Positions 26,403-35,559 of a DNA stretch of 64,000 nucleotides are shown piece after piece (within the stretch, counting starts at the first letter, position 1; every line of letters begins with the position of its first letter). A program made the translations under genes and the position numbers. The DNA is from Giesbergeria anulus (GTDB lineage Bacteria; Pseudomonadota; Gammaproteobacteria; Burkholderiales; Burkholderiaceae_C): positions 558,001-622,000 of the forward strand of contig NZ_FOGD01000002.1 of the NCBI RefSeq assembly GCF_900111115.1, written 5' to 3'. Under the pieces are notes generated by a model. The model did not search any database. It had not been told where the DNA came from and was given only the letters and a program-made list of their open reading frames with translations.

Positions 26403-29400
26403 TTAGCGCGTGCGGCGCAAATCGAGTGTGAACGGAAACTCGCGGCTGCCGGGCAGTTCGATGGTGGCGGGCGGCACCTGCATCACGCCGGGGGTATGCC
26501 CCATGCGGAAAAAGCGTGCCAAGCGTCGGCTTTCGGCCTCGTAGGCATTGACCGGAAAGACGTCGTAGCTGCGCCCACCAGGATGGGTGACATGGTACTG
26601 GCAACCGCCTACCGAGCGTTTCATCCAAGTGTCTAGGATATCGAAAGTCAGTGGCGCTTGTACCCCAATGCTGGGGTGCAAACTCGACGGCGGGTTCCAT
26701 GCCTTGTAACGCACCCCGGCTACGTATTCGCCCGCTACACCCGTAGATTGCAAAGGCAGCGGCTGGCCGTTGCAGGTAATCACGTAACGGCTTTGGTTCA
26801 ACCCGCTCAGGCGCACTTCTATGCGCTCCAGCGAGGAATCCACATAGCGCACCGTGCCCCCCGCAGACCCCTCTTCTCCCATCACATGCCAAGGCTCTAG
26901 CGCCGTGCGCAGGGTCAGCTCAATGCCCATGCTTTGCACCTGCCCCACCAGCGGAAAGCGGAACTCAAAGTGCGGCGCAAACCAAGCATCGTCAAAGGCA
27001 AAACCGGCTTGGCGCATATCGGCCAGCACATCGGCAAAGTCCATCTGCACAAAGGTAGGCAGCAAACAGCGGTCGTGCAACTCGGTGTTCCAGCGCGTGG
27101 CTGGTGCCAGATAGGGCTGATCCCAAAAACGGGCCACCAGTGCGCGCAACAGCAATTGCTGCACGATGCTCATGCGGGCGTGCGGCGGCATCTCAAAGGC
27201 GCGCAGTTCCAGCAGGCCCAAGCGGCCTGTGCTGCTGTCGGGCGAATAGAGCTTGTCGATGCAAAACTCACTGCGGTGCGTGTTGCCCGTGACGTCAATC
27301 AAGATGTTACGCAGTGTGCGATCCACCAGCCAGGGCGGCATGTCTTGGCCGAACTTTTGCCGATTGGCATGGATTTCTTGCAAGGCAATTTCCAGCTCAT
27401 AGAGCTGGTCATTGCGCGCCTCGTCCACGCGGGGGGCTTGGCTGGTGGGGCCAATAAACATCCCGCTAAACAGGTAGCTCAGGCTGGGGTGGTTGTGCCA
27501 GTACAAGATCAGGCTGGCCAGCAGCTCGGGGCGGCGCAAAAACGGGCTGTCTGCTGGGGTAGCACCACCCATTACAAAGTGGTTGCCACCGCCAGTGCCG
27601 GTGTGGCGACCATCGGTCATAAACTTCTCAGCACACAAGCGCGACTCGTGGGCGGCTTGGTACAAGAATTCGGTATGCTGCACCAATTCGCCCCAGTTGT
27701 GGGCTGGATGGATGTTGACTTCAATCACGCCGGGGTCGGGGGTCACTTGCAGCAGCTTGAGGCGCGGGTCGCGTGGGGGCGGGTAGCCCTCCAGCACAAT
27801 CTGCACGCCCAATTCTTGCGCCGTAGCCTCCACCGCCGTCAGCAGGTGCAGGTAGTCTTCTAGCCGTTCAAAGGGTGGCATGAATACATACAGACCACCG
27901 CCATCACGGGCAAATTGGCCGCCGTGCAAGCGTTCAGCCTTGGGGCCGTTGGCGCGCATGGGGTCGCGGGCTTCTACGCAGATGGCAGTGCGCGTGACCC
28001 AGTGCGCAGATTCAAAACGCTCAGGGGCATGGCTGGGCATGAGCGTGGCGTGCGAGGGCTGGCCTACCCCGTGTGGATCGGCGTTGCTGGCGGCATGGCC
28101 TTGGCCTTGTACGGCCACGCTGCCACCCTCGGCAAAACCGCCACCCATGCGGTGCGGCGCATACTGCGCCCGCAATTGGCTGGCCTGTGGCAAGGCGTTG
28201 CGGGCAGCAAAGGGGTCTTGCTCGACCAAGTAGGGGTAGTCGGCTTGGCTCACCCAAGGCAGGGCATCGAGCGGCAGGCGGTAGCCCATCGGGGAATCGC
28301 CCGGAATCAGGTACATACGCTCATCACGGAACGGCCACGGGCTGCTGCTCCAACGTGTGCTGTGGGCATCGGCACCGGGGTTGGCTTGCAATGGCAACAC
28401 ATAGCCAATCACGCTATCGAGTTTTTGATCGAACACCCGGCGCAGCCGCATCCGCTCCATCTCATCGTCAAGCCGGGAGTCAAAGGGATCAACGTTGATA
28501 GGCAAACGACGCTCGCGCCACAGGTAATACCAAGTGTCTTCATAACCGGGGGTGACGCACTGCTTGTCTAGCCCCAGCTTGCCCGTCAAGGTGTGGATAA
28601 AGCGGCTGGCATCAGCGCTGGTGTAGTGCTGGCTTTGGCGCTCATCAGCAAACAGGGCCGGGTTGTGCCAGATGGGTTCCCCATCAGCGCGCCAATAAAT
28701 GGACAGCGCCCAGCGCGGTAACTGTTCACCGGGATACCACTTGCCTTGGCCAAAGTGCAAAAAGCCGCCTTGCCCATATTCGGTGCGCAGTTTATGCACC
28801 AACTCGGTGGCATAGCCGCGTTTGGTCGGGCCAAGGGCATCGGTGTTCCATTCTGGTGCATCGCGGTCGTGGACGGACACAAAAGTGGGCTCGCCGCCCA
28901 TCGTTAGGCGCACATCACCGGCACCCAATACCTGATCGACTTGATCGCCCAGCGCCAGCACCTCGCTCCATTGCTCTTCACTATAGGGTTTGGTGACGCG
29001 GGGCGACTCATAAATGCGCGTCAGTTCCATCGCATGGTGGAACTTGACCTCGCACTCGTCCAGACCACCCTCAATCGGTGCAGCTCCCGAAGGGCGCGGC
29101 GTGCAAGCCAGCGGAATATGGCCTTCGCCCGCCAGCAAGCCCGAAGTGGGGTCTAGGCCAATCCAGCCCGCACCGGGCAAATAGACCTCGCACCAAGCGT
29201 GCAAGTCGGTAAAGTCCACTTCAGCGCCGCTGGGGCCATCGAGCGATTTAACGTCGGGCTTGAGCTGAATCAGGTAGCCGGAGGCAAAGCGCGCCGCCAA
29301 CCCCAAGTGGCGCAGCAGTTGCACCATCAACCAAGCACTATCGCGGCAGGAGCCAGAGCGTTTGGTGAGTGTTTCTTCGGGGGTTTGCACACCGGGTTCT

Positions 29401-29885
29401 AGCCGAATCAGGTAACCAATATCGCGTTGCAGGCCGGTGTTCAAATCCACCAAAAAATCTATCGTGCGCCGGGGCGTGACATCCACCTGCTCCAGATAAG
29501 CATTGAGCTGCGGCGTGATCGGCTCAGTCGCCAAATAGGGGGCCAGCTCCTCAGTGGTGGCGCTGTCGTAGCCAAACGGAAACTGCTCGGCCTCTGGCTC
29601 CAAAAAGAAGTCGAACGGGTTATAGACCGCCATCTCCACCACCAAATCTACCGTCACCTTGAACTCGGTGGTTTTTTCAGGAAAAACAAACCGCGCTTGG
29701 TAGTTGGCAAACGGGTCTTGCTGCCAGTTAATAAAGTGCTGCGCAGGCTCTACGCGCAGCGAATACGACACCACCTTGCTACGGCAGTGCGGCGCGGGCC
29801 GCAGGCGGATAAGTTGTGGCCCCAGATGGATCGGACGGTCGTACTGGTAGTGGGTAACGTGGTGCAGAGCGGCGTGTATAGACAT
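26403..29885 (-). CDS. Large transglutaminase-like protein with DUF2126 region
   Basis: This 1160-aa protein begins with a transglutaminase N-terminal beta domain and a core in the first 300 residues, with catalytic Cys (KRSGSCRDSAWLMVQLL), His (DLHAWCEVYLPG) and Asp (IGLDPTSGL). The rest matches the long DUF2126 region (LTMGGEPTFVSVHDRD, GTGGGNHFVMGG). It lies 36 bp upstream of the fused ATP-grasp gene on the same strand and is divergent from the single-domain ATP-grasp gene. It has normal length for the family. Its substrate is unknown. Confidence 0.9.
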   Translation of the reverse strand: MSIHAALHHVTHYQYDRPIHLGPQLIRLRPAPHCRSKVVSYSLRVEPAQHFINWQQDPFANYQARFVFPEKTTEFKVTVDLVVEMAVYNPFDFFLEPEAEQFPFGYDSATTEELAPYLATEPITPQLNAYLEQVDVTPRRTIDFLVDLNTGLQRDIGYLIRLEPGVQTPEETLTKRSGSCRDSAWLMVQLLRHLGLAARFASGYLIQLKPDVKSLDGPSGAEVDFTDLHAWCEVYLPGAGWIGLDPTSGLLAGEGHIPLACTPRPSGAAPIEGGLDECEVKFHHAMELTRIYESPRVTKPYSEEQWSEVLALGDQVDQVLGAGDVRLTMGGEPTFVSVHDRDAPEWNTDALGPTKRGYATELVHKLRTEYGQGGFLHFGQGKWYPGEQLPRWALSIYWRADGEPIWHNPALFADERQSQHYTSADASRFIHTLTGKLGLDKQCVTPGYEDTWYYLWRERRLPINVDPFDSRLDDEMERMRLRRVFDQKLDSVIGYVLPLQANPGADAHSTRWSSSPWPFRDERMYLIPGDSPMGYRLPLDALPWVSQADYPYLVEQDPFAARNALPQASQLRAQYAPHRMGGGFAEGGSVAVQGQGHAASNADPHGVGQPSHATLMPSHAPERFESAHWVTRTAICVEARDPMRANGPKAERLHGGQFARDGGGLYVFMPPFERLEDYLHLLTAVEATAQELGVQIVLEGYPPPRDPRLKLLQVTPDPGVIEVNIHPAHNWGELVQHTEFLYQAAHESRLCAEKFMTDGRHTGTGGGNHFVMGGATPADSPFLRRPELLASLILYWHNHPSLSYLFSGMFIGPTSQAPRVDEARNDQLYELEIALQEIHANRQKFGQDMPPWLVDRTLRNILIDVTGNTHRSEFCIDKLYSPDSSTGRLGLLELRAFEMPPHARMSIVQQLLLRALVARFWDQPYLAPATRWNTELHDRCLLPTFVQMDFADVLADMRQAGFAFDDAWFAPHFEFRFPLVGQVQSMGIELTLRTALEPWHVMGEEGSAGGTVRYVDSSLERIEVRLSGLNQSRYVITCNGQPLPLQSTGVAGEYVAGVRYKAWNPPSSLHPSIGVQAPLTFDILDTWMKRSVGGCQYHVTHPGGRSYDVFPVNAYEAESRRLARFFRMGHTPGVMQVPPATIELPGSREFPFTLDLRRTR

Positions 29886-30024
29886 AAGAGCAAAAGGGGA
29901 AGTGGTTTGGGCGGATGCACCCCAGGTGCGCGTTCTAAAGCAACCTTAAGCAAAAGCTGCGCCAGCGCGTGGCCGACCTAAGCTGGCCCAGTCCTTGCTT
30001 AAAACCACGGCAGGAGAAAACACC

Positions 30025-31512
30025 ATGCTGAAATTCGACGAGATGTATGCCACGCTTCCCCCTTTGCCACACGGGGGCGGGCAGGTGCAACAACAGGGTT
30101 TGCGGTGTGGCACCAATGTGCGATCTGGTTACGCTGCCTACGCCCAATGGCTAGAGCGGCAAACCGAAGCCGCCATGCGTGCGCGCCGTGAAGAGGCAGA
30201 AATGATCTTCCGCCGCGTCGGCATCACCTTTGCGGTGTATGGTGCCAAAGACGAAGACGGCGCAGGCACCGAACGGCTGATTCCGTTTGACCTGATTCCA
30301 CGCATCATTCCGGCACAAGAGTGGAGCCAAATGCAAAAGGGGCTGGTGCAGCGGGTCACGGCACTCAACCGCTTTATCCACGACGTTTACCACGATCAAG
30401 AAATTCTCAAGGCGGGCATCATTCCGCGTGAGCAGGTGGTAAATAACGCCCAGTTCCGCCCCGAAATGATGGGGGTGAACGTGCCGAACAACGTGTACTC
30501 GCACATCAGCGGCGTCGATATTGTGCGCGCCCCCGACAGTGCCGGCAACGGCCAATACTACGTGCTGGAAGACAACCTGCGCGTGCCCAGTGGTGTCAGC
30601 TATATGCTGGAAAACCGCAAGATGATGATGCGCTTGTTTCCTGAGCTGTTTAGCCAGAACCGCATCGCCCCGGTGGCGCATTACCCCGACTTGCTGCTAG
30701 AAACCCTGCGCGCCAGCGCCCCCACCGGCGCTTCTGACCCCAACGTGGTGGTGCTCACGCCCGGTATGTACAACAGTGCCTACTTTGAGCACGCCTTTTT
30801 GGCGCAGCAAATGGGGGTGGAGCTGGTGCAAGGCCAAGACCTGTTTGTGCGCGATGGCTTTGTCTACAAGCGCACCACGCAGGGGCCAGAGCGGGTCGAT
30901 GTGATTTACCGCCGCGTTGATGACGACTTCCTTGATCCCGCCGTGTTCCGCGCCGATTCGGCCTTGGGTTGCGCTGGCCTGATGGACGCCTACCGCGCGG
31001 GCCATGTCAGCATCTGCAATGCCGTGGGCACCGGGGTGGCCGACGATAAATCCATCTACCCCTATGTGCCCAAGATGATCGAGTTCTATCTGGGCGAAAA
31101 ACCCATCCTGAACAACGTGCCCACTTGGATGTGCCGCAAGCCCGAAGACCTGCAATATGTGCTCGCCAACCTCAAAGACTTGGTGGTGAAAGAAGTGCAT
31201 GGCGCGGGCGGCTACGGCATGCTGATTGGCCCCACCGCCACGCAGGCCGAGATTGCCGATTTTGCCCAAGTGCTGCGCGCCAACCCCGCTGGCTATATCG
31301 CCCAGCCCACACTGAGTCTATCGAGTTGCCCCACTTTTGTAGAGCAAGGCATTGCGCCGCGCCACATTGACCTGCGCCCGTTTGTGCTCAGTGGCAAAAC
31401 GGTGCAGATGGTGCCCGGCGGCCTCACACGGGTAGCCCTCAAAGAAGGCTCGCTGGTGGTCAACTCCTCGCAAGGGGGTGGCACCAAAGACACCTGGATC
31501 ATGGAAGTTTGA
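30025..31512 (+). CDS. Circularly permuted type 2 ATP-grasp protein
   Basis: The 495-aa protein is the single-domain relative of the N-terminal half of the fused protein at 23763-26366. Shared landmarks are FIHDVYHDQEILKAGIIP, VLEDNLRVPSGVSYMLENR, VLTPGMYNSAYFEHAFL and VDVIYRRVDDDFLDP. ATG 30025 has AGGAG eight bases upstream. It is divergent from the large transglutaminase gene across 139 bp and is followed 11 bp later by the alpha-E gene. The family is predicted to form amide bonds using ATP; acceptor and donor are unknown. Confidence 0.92.
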   Translation: MLKFDEMYATLPPLPHGGGQVQQQGLRCGTNVRSGYAAYAQWLERQTEAAMRARREEAEMIFRRVGITFAVYGAKDEDGAGTERLIPFDLIPRIIPAQEWSQMQKGLVQRVTALNRFIHDVYHDQEILKAGIIPREQVVNNAQFRPEMMGVNVPNNVYSHISGVDIVRAPDSAGNGQYYVLEDNLRVPSGVSYMLENRKMMMRLFPELFSQNRIAPVAHYPDLLLETLRASAPTGASDPNVVVLTPGMYNSAYFEHAFLAQQMGVELVQGQDLFVRDGFVYKRTTQGPERVDVIYRRVDDDFLDPAVFRADSALGCAGLMDAYRAGHVSICNAVGTGVADDKSIYPYVPKMIEFYLGEKPILNNVPTWMCRKPEDLQYVLANLKDLVVKEVHGAGGYGMLIGPTATQAEIADFAQVLRANPAGYIAQPTLSLSSCPTFVEQGIAPRHIDLRPFVLSGKTVQMVPGGLTRVALKEGSLVVNSSQGGGTKDTWIMEV

Positions 31513-31523
31513 GAGGAGTATGG

Positions 31524-32477
31524 ATGTTGTGCCGAACCGCTGACCACCTTTTCTGGATGTCCCGCTACATGGAGCGGGCCGAGAATACCGCCCGTATGCT
31601 CAATGTGGGCTACGAGACCTCGCTGCTGCCGCAATCGGCTGCCGTGGCGCAAACCAACTGGCAGGGCATGCTGTCCATCAGTGAGCTGATCCCAGACTAC
31701 CAAGCCAAGCATGGCGAGATCACTGCCCGCAATGTGTTGCAATTCATGGTGGCTGACGAGAGCAATCCCGCCTCCATCCTGTCTTGCCTACGCGCCGCGC
31801 GTGAAAACGCCCGTGCTGTGCGTGGCTCCCTGACCACCGAAGCCTGGGAAATGCAAAACCAGACTTGGCTGGAAGTCAACCGACTGCTGCGCAGCGGCCA
31901 GTTGGAGGCCGATCCGGGACAGTTTTTTGAGTGGGTGCGCTTTCGCTCCCACCTCTCGCGTGGCGTCACGCTGGGCACCATGCTGGCCGACGAATCGCTG
32001 CACTTTCTGCGCCTAGGCACCTTTTTGGAGCGGGCCGACAACACCGCGCGCTTGCTTGATGCCAAGTTTCATGCCTTGGACAGCGAGTTTCACGGCACCG
32101 AGAATGGCCGCGACCAAGAGTACGACTTCTACCACTGGAGCGCCTTACTAGGGAGCTTTTCGGCCTTTGAGATTTACCGCAAGGTCTATCGCGATGTGAT
32201 TCGGCCAGAGCGCGTAGCAGAGCTTTTGATCCTGAACCCATCCATGCCCCGCTCCCTGCTGGCTTGCATGCTCAAGGTGCGGCAAAACCTAGACCGGGTA
32301 GCCAATAGCCAATCGCAAGAAACCCAGCGCTTGGTGGGCCGCTTGCTGGCCGATTTGCAATATGGCCGTATCGACGAGATTTTGGACACCGGCCTACACG
32401 CCTACCTAACGCAAATTTTGGAGCGCATTAACGACATTGGTGTCGGTATTGGGCGCGACTTTTTGGCGGCAGACTAA
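31524..32477 (+). CDS. Alpha-E domain protein
   Basis: The 317-aa all-helical protein begins with the family landmark ADHLFWMSRYMERAENTARM and keeps the repeated 'LFLERADNTARLLDAKF' pattern (FLERADNTARLLD) later on. Alpha-E proteins accompany circularly permuted ATP-grasp enzymes and often fuse to them, as at 23763. ATG 31524 has AGGAG five bases upstream; an in-frame TTG at 31509 overlapping the previous stop is rejected. Its end overlaps the convergent panE-like gene by four bases. Confidence 0.9.
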   Translation: MLCRTADHLFWMSRYMERAENTARMLNVGYETSLLPQSAAVAQTNWQGMLSISELIPDYQAKHGEITARNVLQFMVADESNPASILSCLRAARENARAVRGSLTTEAWEMQNQTWLEVNRLLRSGQLEADPGQFFEWVRFRSHLSRGVTLGTMLADESLHFLRLGTFLERADNTARLLDAKFHALDSEFHGTENGRDQEYDFYHWSALLGSFSAFEIYRKVYRDVIRPERVAELLILNPSMPRSLLACMLKVRQNLDRVANSQSQETQRLVGRLLADLQYGRIDEILDTGLHAYLTQILERINDIGVGIGRDFLAAD

Positions 32478-33391
32478 GCAGGCGCTTGGAACGGATACGA
32501 CTCGCGCACACGCACCAGCGTGTGCAACAGCCGGTTAACGGGCGTAGAGATGCCCAGTCGCGTCCCCTCTTGCACGATAAAACCATTGAGGTGGTCGATC
32601 TCGCTGAGTTTGCCACGGGCCAAGTCTTGCGCGGTAGAAGATTTTTGCTGCGGCATGCTGGCAGCCAGTTGCAGCACCTTGTCCAGCGTATCGGCAGGCA
32701 GGGTGATGCCGCTGGCACAGGCTACGCTCAGACATTCTTGCACGATGTCGCGCACCACCTGCTCTACCCCGGCGCTAGCCAGCAGCGGGCCATAACTCAG
32801 ATCGGTCACGGCTGACAGCGGGTTGTACACGCAGTTGAGCACCAGTTTGGCCCACAGGGCTTGGCGCACATCGTTGGATTCTTGCACCGCCACCCCAGCA
32901 TGGGCCAGCGCCGCCAACAGCGGGGCATGGCTGGGGTGTGGCCCCACCAGCAGCTCACCGCGCCCCAAGTGGCGCACATGGCCCGGTGCGGCCATCGCAG
33001 CAGCCACATACACCACCACGGGCACCACCGGCTGCCCTAGCACCTGCGCCAGCCGCTGGGCGTTGTCTACGCCATTTTGCAAGCTCCACACCACGGCACC
33101 GGGAGCCAAATGGGCTGCCATGTCTTTCCCGGCACTTTCGGTATCGGTCGATTTGGTGCAGAACAGCACAAACTGCACCCTTTTTACCGCGCTGGCATCG
33201 GTGGCAGCGCGCACCGGCACCCGCCCGGTAAAGGCGGCACTTTCTAGCCACAGCCCTTGTTGCTGCTCTATGGCCTGTACATGGACAGGCCGGGCAATCA
33301 AGGTCACGCTATGGCCTGCACGGGCCAGCAGGGCACCGTAATAGCAACCCACGGCCCCAGCCCCCATCACCGCAATATGCAAGGCGGCCAT
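32474..33391 (-). CDS. panE: 2-dehydropantoate 2-reductase family (PanE/ApbA-like)
   Basis: The 305-aa protein should reduce ketopantoate to pantoate with NADPH in the coenzyme A pathway, or act on a related keto acid. The nucleotide-binding GxGxxG motif lies at residues 8-19 (VMGAGAVGCYYGALLARAG), and a conserved Lys region is seen (QALWAKLVLNCVYNPLSAV). The length is normal. Several paralogs of this family exist in many genomes and not all make pantoate, so the symbol is tentative. It starts 2 bp after ppsR on the same strand. Confidence 0.85.
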   Translation of the reverse strand: MAALHIAVMGAGAVGCYYGALLARAGHSVTLIARPVHVQAIEQQQGLWLESAAFTGRVPVRAATDASAVKRVQFVLFCTKSTDTESAGKDMAAHLAPGAVVWSLQNGVDNAQRLAQVLGQPVVPVVVYVAAAMAAPGHVRHLGRGELLVGPHPSHAPLLAALAHAGVAVQESNDVRQALWAKLVLNCVYNPLSAVTDLSYGPLLASAGVEQVVRDIVQECLSVACASGITLPADTLDKVLQLAASMPQQKSSTAQDLARGKLSEIDHLNGFIVQEGTRLGISTPVNRLLHTLVRVRESYPFQAPA

Positions 33392-33393
33392 GC

Positions 33394-34215
33394 TCAGTAC
33401 ACCAAGCGATCGGGTTGCAGCTCTTGCAAGATGGTGGTGGCAATCTCTTCGATGGATTTGGTGGTGGTGGACAACCAGCGGATGCCTGAGCGGCGCATCA
33501 TCGATTCGGCCTCGGCCACTTCGTGGCGGCAGTTTTGCAAGCTGGCATAGCGCGAGTCGGGGCGGCGCTCGCTGCGGATTTCTGACAGCCGCTCGGCGCT
33601 GATCGACAGGCCAAAAATCTTTTTGCGGTGTGGCACCAGCGCTGGGGGCAGTTGGCGGCGGTCAAAATCTTCAGGGATCAGCGGGTAGTTGGCAGCTTTG
33701 AGGCCGTGCTGCATAGCCAGATACAGGCTGGTGGGGGTTTTGCCGCTGCGGCTGACACCCACCAAAATCACATCGGCCCCGGCCAAATCGCGGTTGCTCT
33801 GGCCATCATCATGGGCCAAACTGAAGTTGATGGCCTCAATGCGGCTGTGGTACTCCTTGCTTTTGCTGATGTCAGAAAAGCGCCCCACGCGGTGGTGCGA
33901 CTTAACGCCCAGCTCCTCTTCTAGTGGATTGACAAAGGTGCCAAACATGTCCAGCAACATGCCTTTGCAGTTTTCTTGCAAAATTTTCAGCACTTCCATA
34001 TTCACCAGCGTGGTGAAGACGATGGGGCGCTTGCCCTCAATCTCGCCGGTATGGTTGATTTGGCGCACGGCCTGATGGGCTTTGTCCACGGTATCCACAA
34101 AGGGCAGGCGCACGCGGCGCGGCACCATCTCAAATTGCGCCAAGATGGCATTGCCAAAGGCTTCAGCGGTGATACCAGTGCCATCAGAGACAAAAAATAC
34201 GGTGCGTGTGTGCAT
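33394..34215 (-). CDS. ppsR: Phosphoenolpyruvate synthase regulatory protein (kinase/pyrophosphorylase)
   Basis: The 273-aa protein matches the DUF299 family that switches PEP synthase on and off by reversible ADP-dependent phosphorylation. It has the typical start ([16 protein letters not shown]), the P-loop-like [15 protein letters not shown] near residue 150, and the conserved end with [15 protein letters not shown]. In most relatives ppsA is encoded divergently next to it. Here the upstream side leads into the prophage and no ppsA is seen in the window. Confidence 0.95.
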   Translation of the reverse strand: MHTRTVFFVSDGTGITAEAFGNAILAQFEMVPRRVRLPFVDTVDKAHQAVRQINHTGEIEGKRPIVFTTLVNMEVLKILQENCKGMLLDMFGTFVNPLEEELGVKSHHRVGRFSDISKSKEYHSRIEAINFSLAHDDGQSNRDLAGADVILVGVSRSGKTPTSLYLAMQHGLKAANYPLIPEDFDRRQLPPALVPHRKKIFGLSISAERLSEIRSERRPDSRYASLQNCRHEVAEAESMMRRSGIRWLSTTTKSIEEIATTILQELQPDRLVY

Positions 34216-34376
34216 TACATTTTTCCAGAGTAGGGGCCTACAATCGCGGGATTATCCAAATTCTGCGCCCAGCTGAAGCGCGCTGCGATAAAAATGCCCA
34301 TGCCAGTGAGATAAATGACACGGACATCTGTTTTCACCACAGCGAATGAGCTTTCAACTCGCTGGCAGCACGAGCC

Positions 34377-34529
34377 TCATCTTCCAACATTCCAAAACAA
34401 CGCCCCCGATTTCCCCTCGGCACAGAGATACTCCCATGCCTTGGCATCGTAATGGGATGCACTAGGAAACGGTGGCATCACTTTGGTGGGACGCTCAAAG
34501 GGCAGCGGATGCACGATCCGCCGGGCCAA
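34377..34529 (-). pseudogene. Short coding-like fragment at the phage right end
   Basis: An open frame of 50 residues with no good start codon runs from just after an in-frame TGA (34530-34532) to a TGA at 34377-34379. Its sequence (PLPFERPTKVMPP, HYDAKAWEYLC, GALFWNVGR) looks like a real protein end rather than random translation. It overlaps the 3' end of the truncated methyltransferase in another frame. I read it as the tail of a gene whose front was lost in the same deletion, but I do not recognise the family. Confidence 0.35.
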
Positions 34530-35017
34530 TCAACCTGTTCAGCCCGTAGATCGACGCCCGCATAGTGCCGACCTGTGGCGGCTGCGACGATGCCACGCAC
34601 GCTACCACCTGAGAACGGATCAAGAACCAATTGGCCCGGCGCAGAGAACCAGCGATAGATCAGTTCACACAGAACCGGATCAAACACACTGGTTCCCTGC
34701 TGCTTCATCTGTTCGGGATGTGCTGCCGCAAATTCGGCCCAAGTTGCTTTACGGCCTAGTGCAGCTTCAAACGCATTTTTGGCTGTGTAGGTTGCTGGTG
34801 GCTGTGCTGATGCCGAGTACAGCAAATTGTCACACCGGCCCAATTCGGACTGGATGCCCGTGGCCAGCCAAGCGGCCTTTCGATCACGCCACCAGCCAGA
34901 ACGGGCATCCAGTAGCGAAAAGGGAACTGACAAATAACGGTCGGCCAGCGTTGGGCGACTGCTGCTGGCAACAGTATGGGTGTCAGGTGGAGTGAATTTT
35001 GGAAAGCAGGTCGTCAT
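34478..35017 (-). pseudogene. Truncated phage DNA methyltransferase
   Basis: The 179-aa frame matches the first part of a phage-type DNA methylase. It has the AdoMet-binding motif DPFSGGSVRGIVAA and the following acidic strand GRHYAGVDLRAEQV. After that residue the likeness stops, replaced by about 18 unrelated residues and a stop. The catalytic motif (D/N-P-P-Y) and the rest of the protein are missing. Its start lies inside the com-like gene (35-base overlap), matching the com-mom layout of phage Mu. It is probably inactive. Confidence 0.72.
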
Positions 35018-35183
35018 CGTTCGAGCAGTTCAATGGTTTGACGCTCGGATGGCGTTCTGTAGAAGGGGCGCTCTGGGCACTCAATTGGTTAAATGTTCCA
35101 CAACGGGAACATTTGATAGACAGGCGCTGGTAGATACCTTCGCCCAATTTTTTGCGGCAAGCGCCACACCGGATTTCATACAT
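34983..35183 (-). CDS. com: Com-like zinc-finger translational regulator
   Basis: The 66-aa protein begins MYEIRCGACRKKLGEG and has a second Cys pair (IKCSRCGTFNQL), together a four-Cys zinc site as in Mu Com. In Mu, Com binds the mom mRNA and opens the ribosome binding site of the modification gene. Here the downstream methyltransferase start likewise lies within the com reading frame. ATG 35183 has AAGG about ten bases upstream; an in-frame extension to 35315 lacks any family feature. The regulated gene is truncated, so com may have no useful target. Confidence 0.75.
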   Translation of the reverse strand: MYEIRCGACRKKLGEGIYQRLSIKCSRCGTFNQLSAQSAPSTERHPSVKPLNCSNDDDLLSKIHST

Positions 35184-35233
35184 TTTTTGCAAGCCTTTTC
35201 TTTGTGGTGAAAATTTTTGGTAGGCTTGGCACG

Positions 35234-35245
35234 CTCTCGCGAGAG
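35234..35245. repeat. Perfect 12-bp palindrome upstream of com
   Basis: CTCTCGCGAGAG is a perfect palindrome about 50 bp upstream of the com-like start codon. It could be a binding site for a dimeric regulator of the com-methylase pair. No family motif is recognised. Confidence 0.4.
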
Positions 35246-35290
35246 TGGCGGGCCTTGCCGGGCTTGCAGGGTTGCTCTGCATGTTTGGGG

Positions 35291-35320
35291 CTTGGTTTGG
35301 TGTTACAGCACCCAACCAAG
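35291..35320. repeat. Inverted repeat between tail operon and com
   Basis: CTTGGTT and GGTG pair with CACC and AACCAAG around a six-base loop, with one mismatch between the two stem blocks. The hairpin starts 18 bp downstream of the last tail gene (minus strand). On that strand it is not followed by a T-run, so it is either an atypical terminator or an RNA-processing site. On the plus strand a T-run lies about ten bases beyond. Confidence 0.5.
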
Positions 35321-35337
35321 TTGCCCGTCTTTTTTGT

Positions 35338-35559
35338 CTACACCTCTGCTGTTACATAGCTGAGCGTCGGTGCAGGGCCTTCGATTGCGCCATCGCGCAC
35401 AAAGACACGCTGGCCCACCGTGACTGTGCCACGGGCTTGTAGCAATCCACCGCCGGGTAGTTGCACCGTGGCCACGCCATCCGAGATAGATAGCACATCA
35501 CCTACCAGCAATGGGCGCTCAGGCAACAAGTCTAAAAACTGTCGGTGCAAGTTAAGCAT
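35338..35559 (-). CDS. Small phage protein, last gene of the tail operon
   Basis: The 73-aa product has no membrane helix and is beta-strand rich (DVLSISDGVATVQLPGGG, then GQRVFVRDGAIEG), a layout seen in small OB-like or barrel-like tail accessory proteins. It overlaps the upstream 647-aa gene by eight bases. I recognise no named family. The position at the end of the tail block suggests a structural or assembly role, which is inference. Confidence 0.7.
   Translation of the reverse strand: MLNLHRQFLDLLPERPLLVGDVLSISDGVATVQLPGGGLLQARGTVTVGQRVFVRDGAIEGPAPTLSYVTAEV

Noticed and set aside
26934-27863. A 309-codon plus-strand open frame opposite the large transglutaminase
   Set aside because: Composition is that of a shadow frame and the opposing gene is convincing.
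31509-31523. TTG start for the alpha-E gene
   Set aside because: It overlaps the previous stop and precedes the clear AGGAG; ATG 31524 fits the family start.
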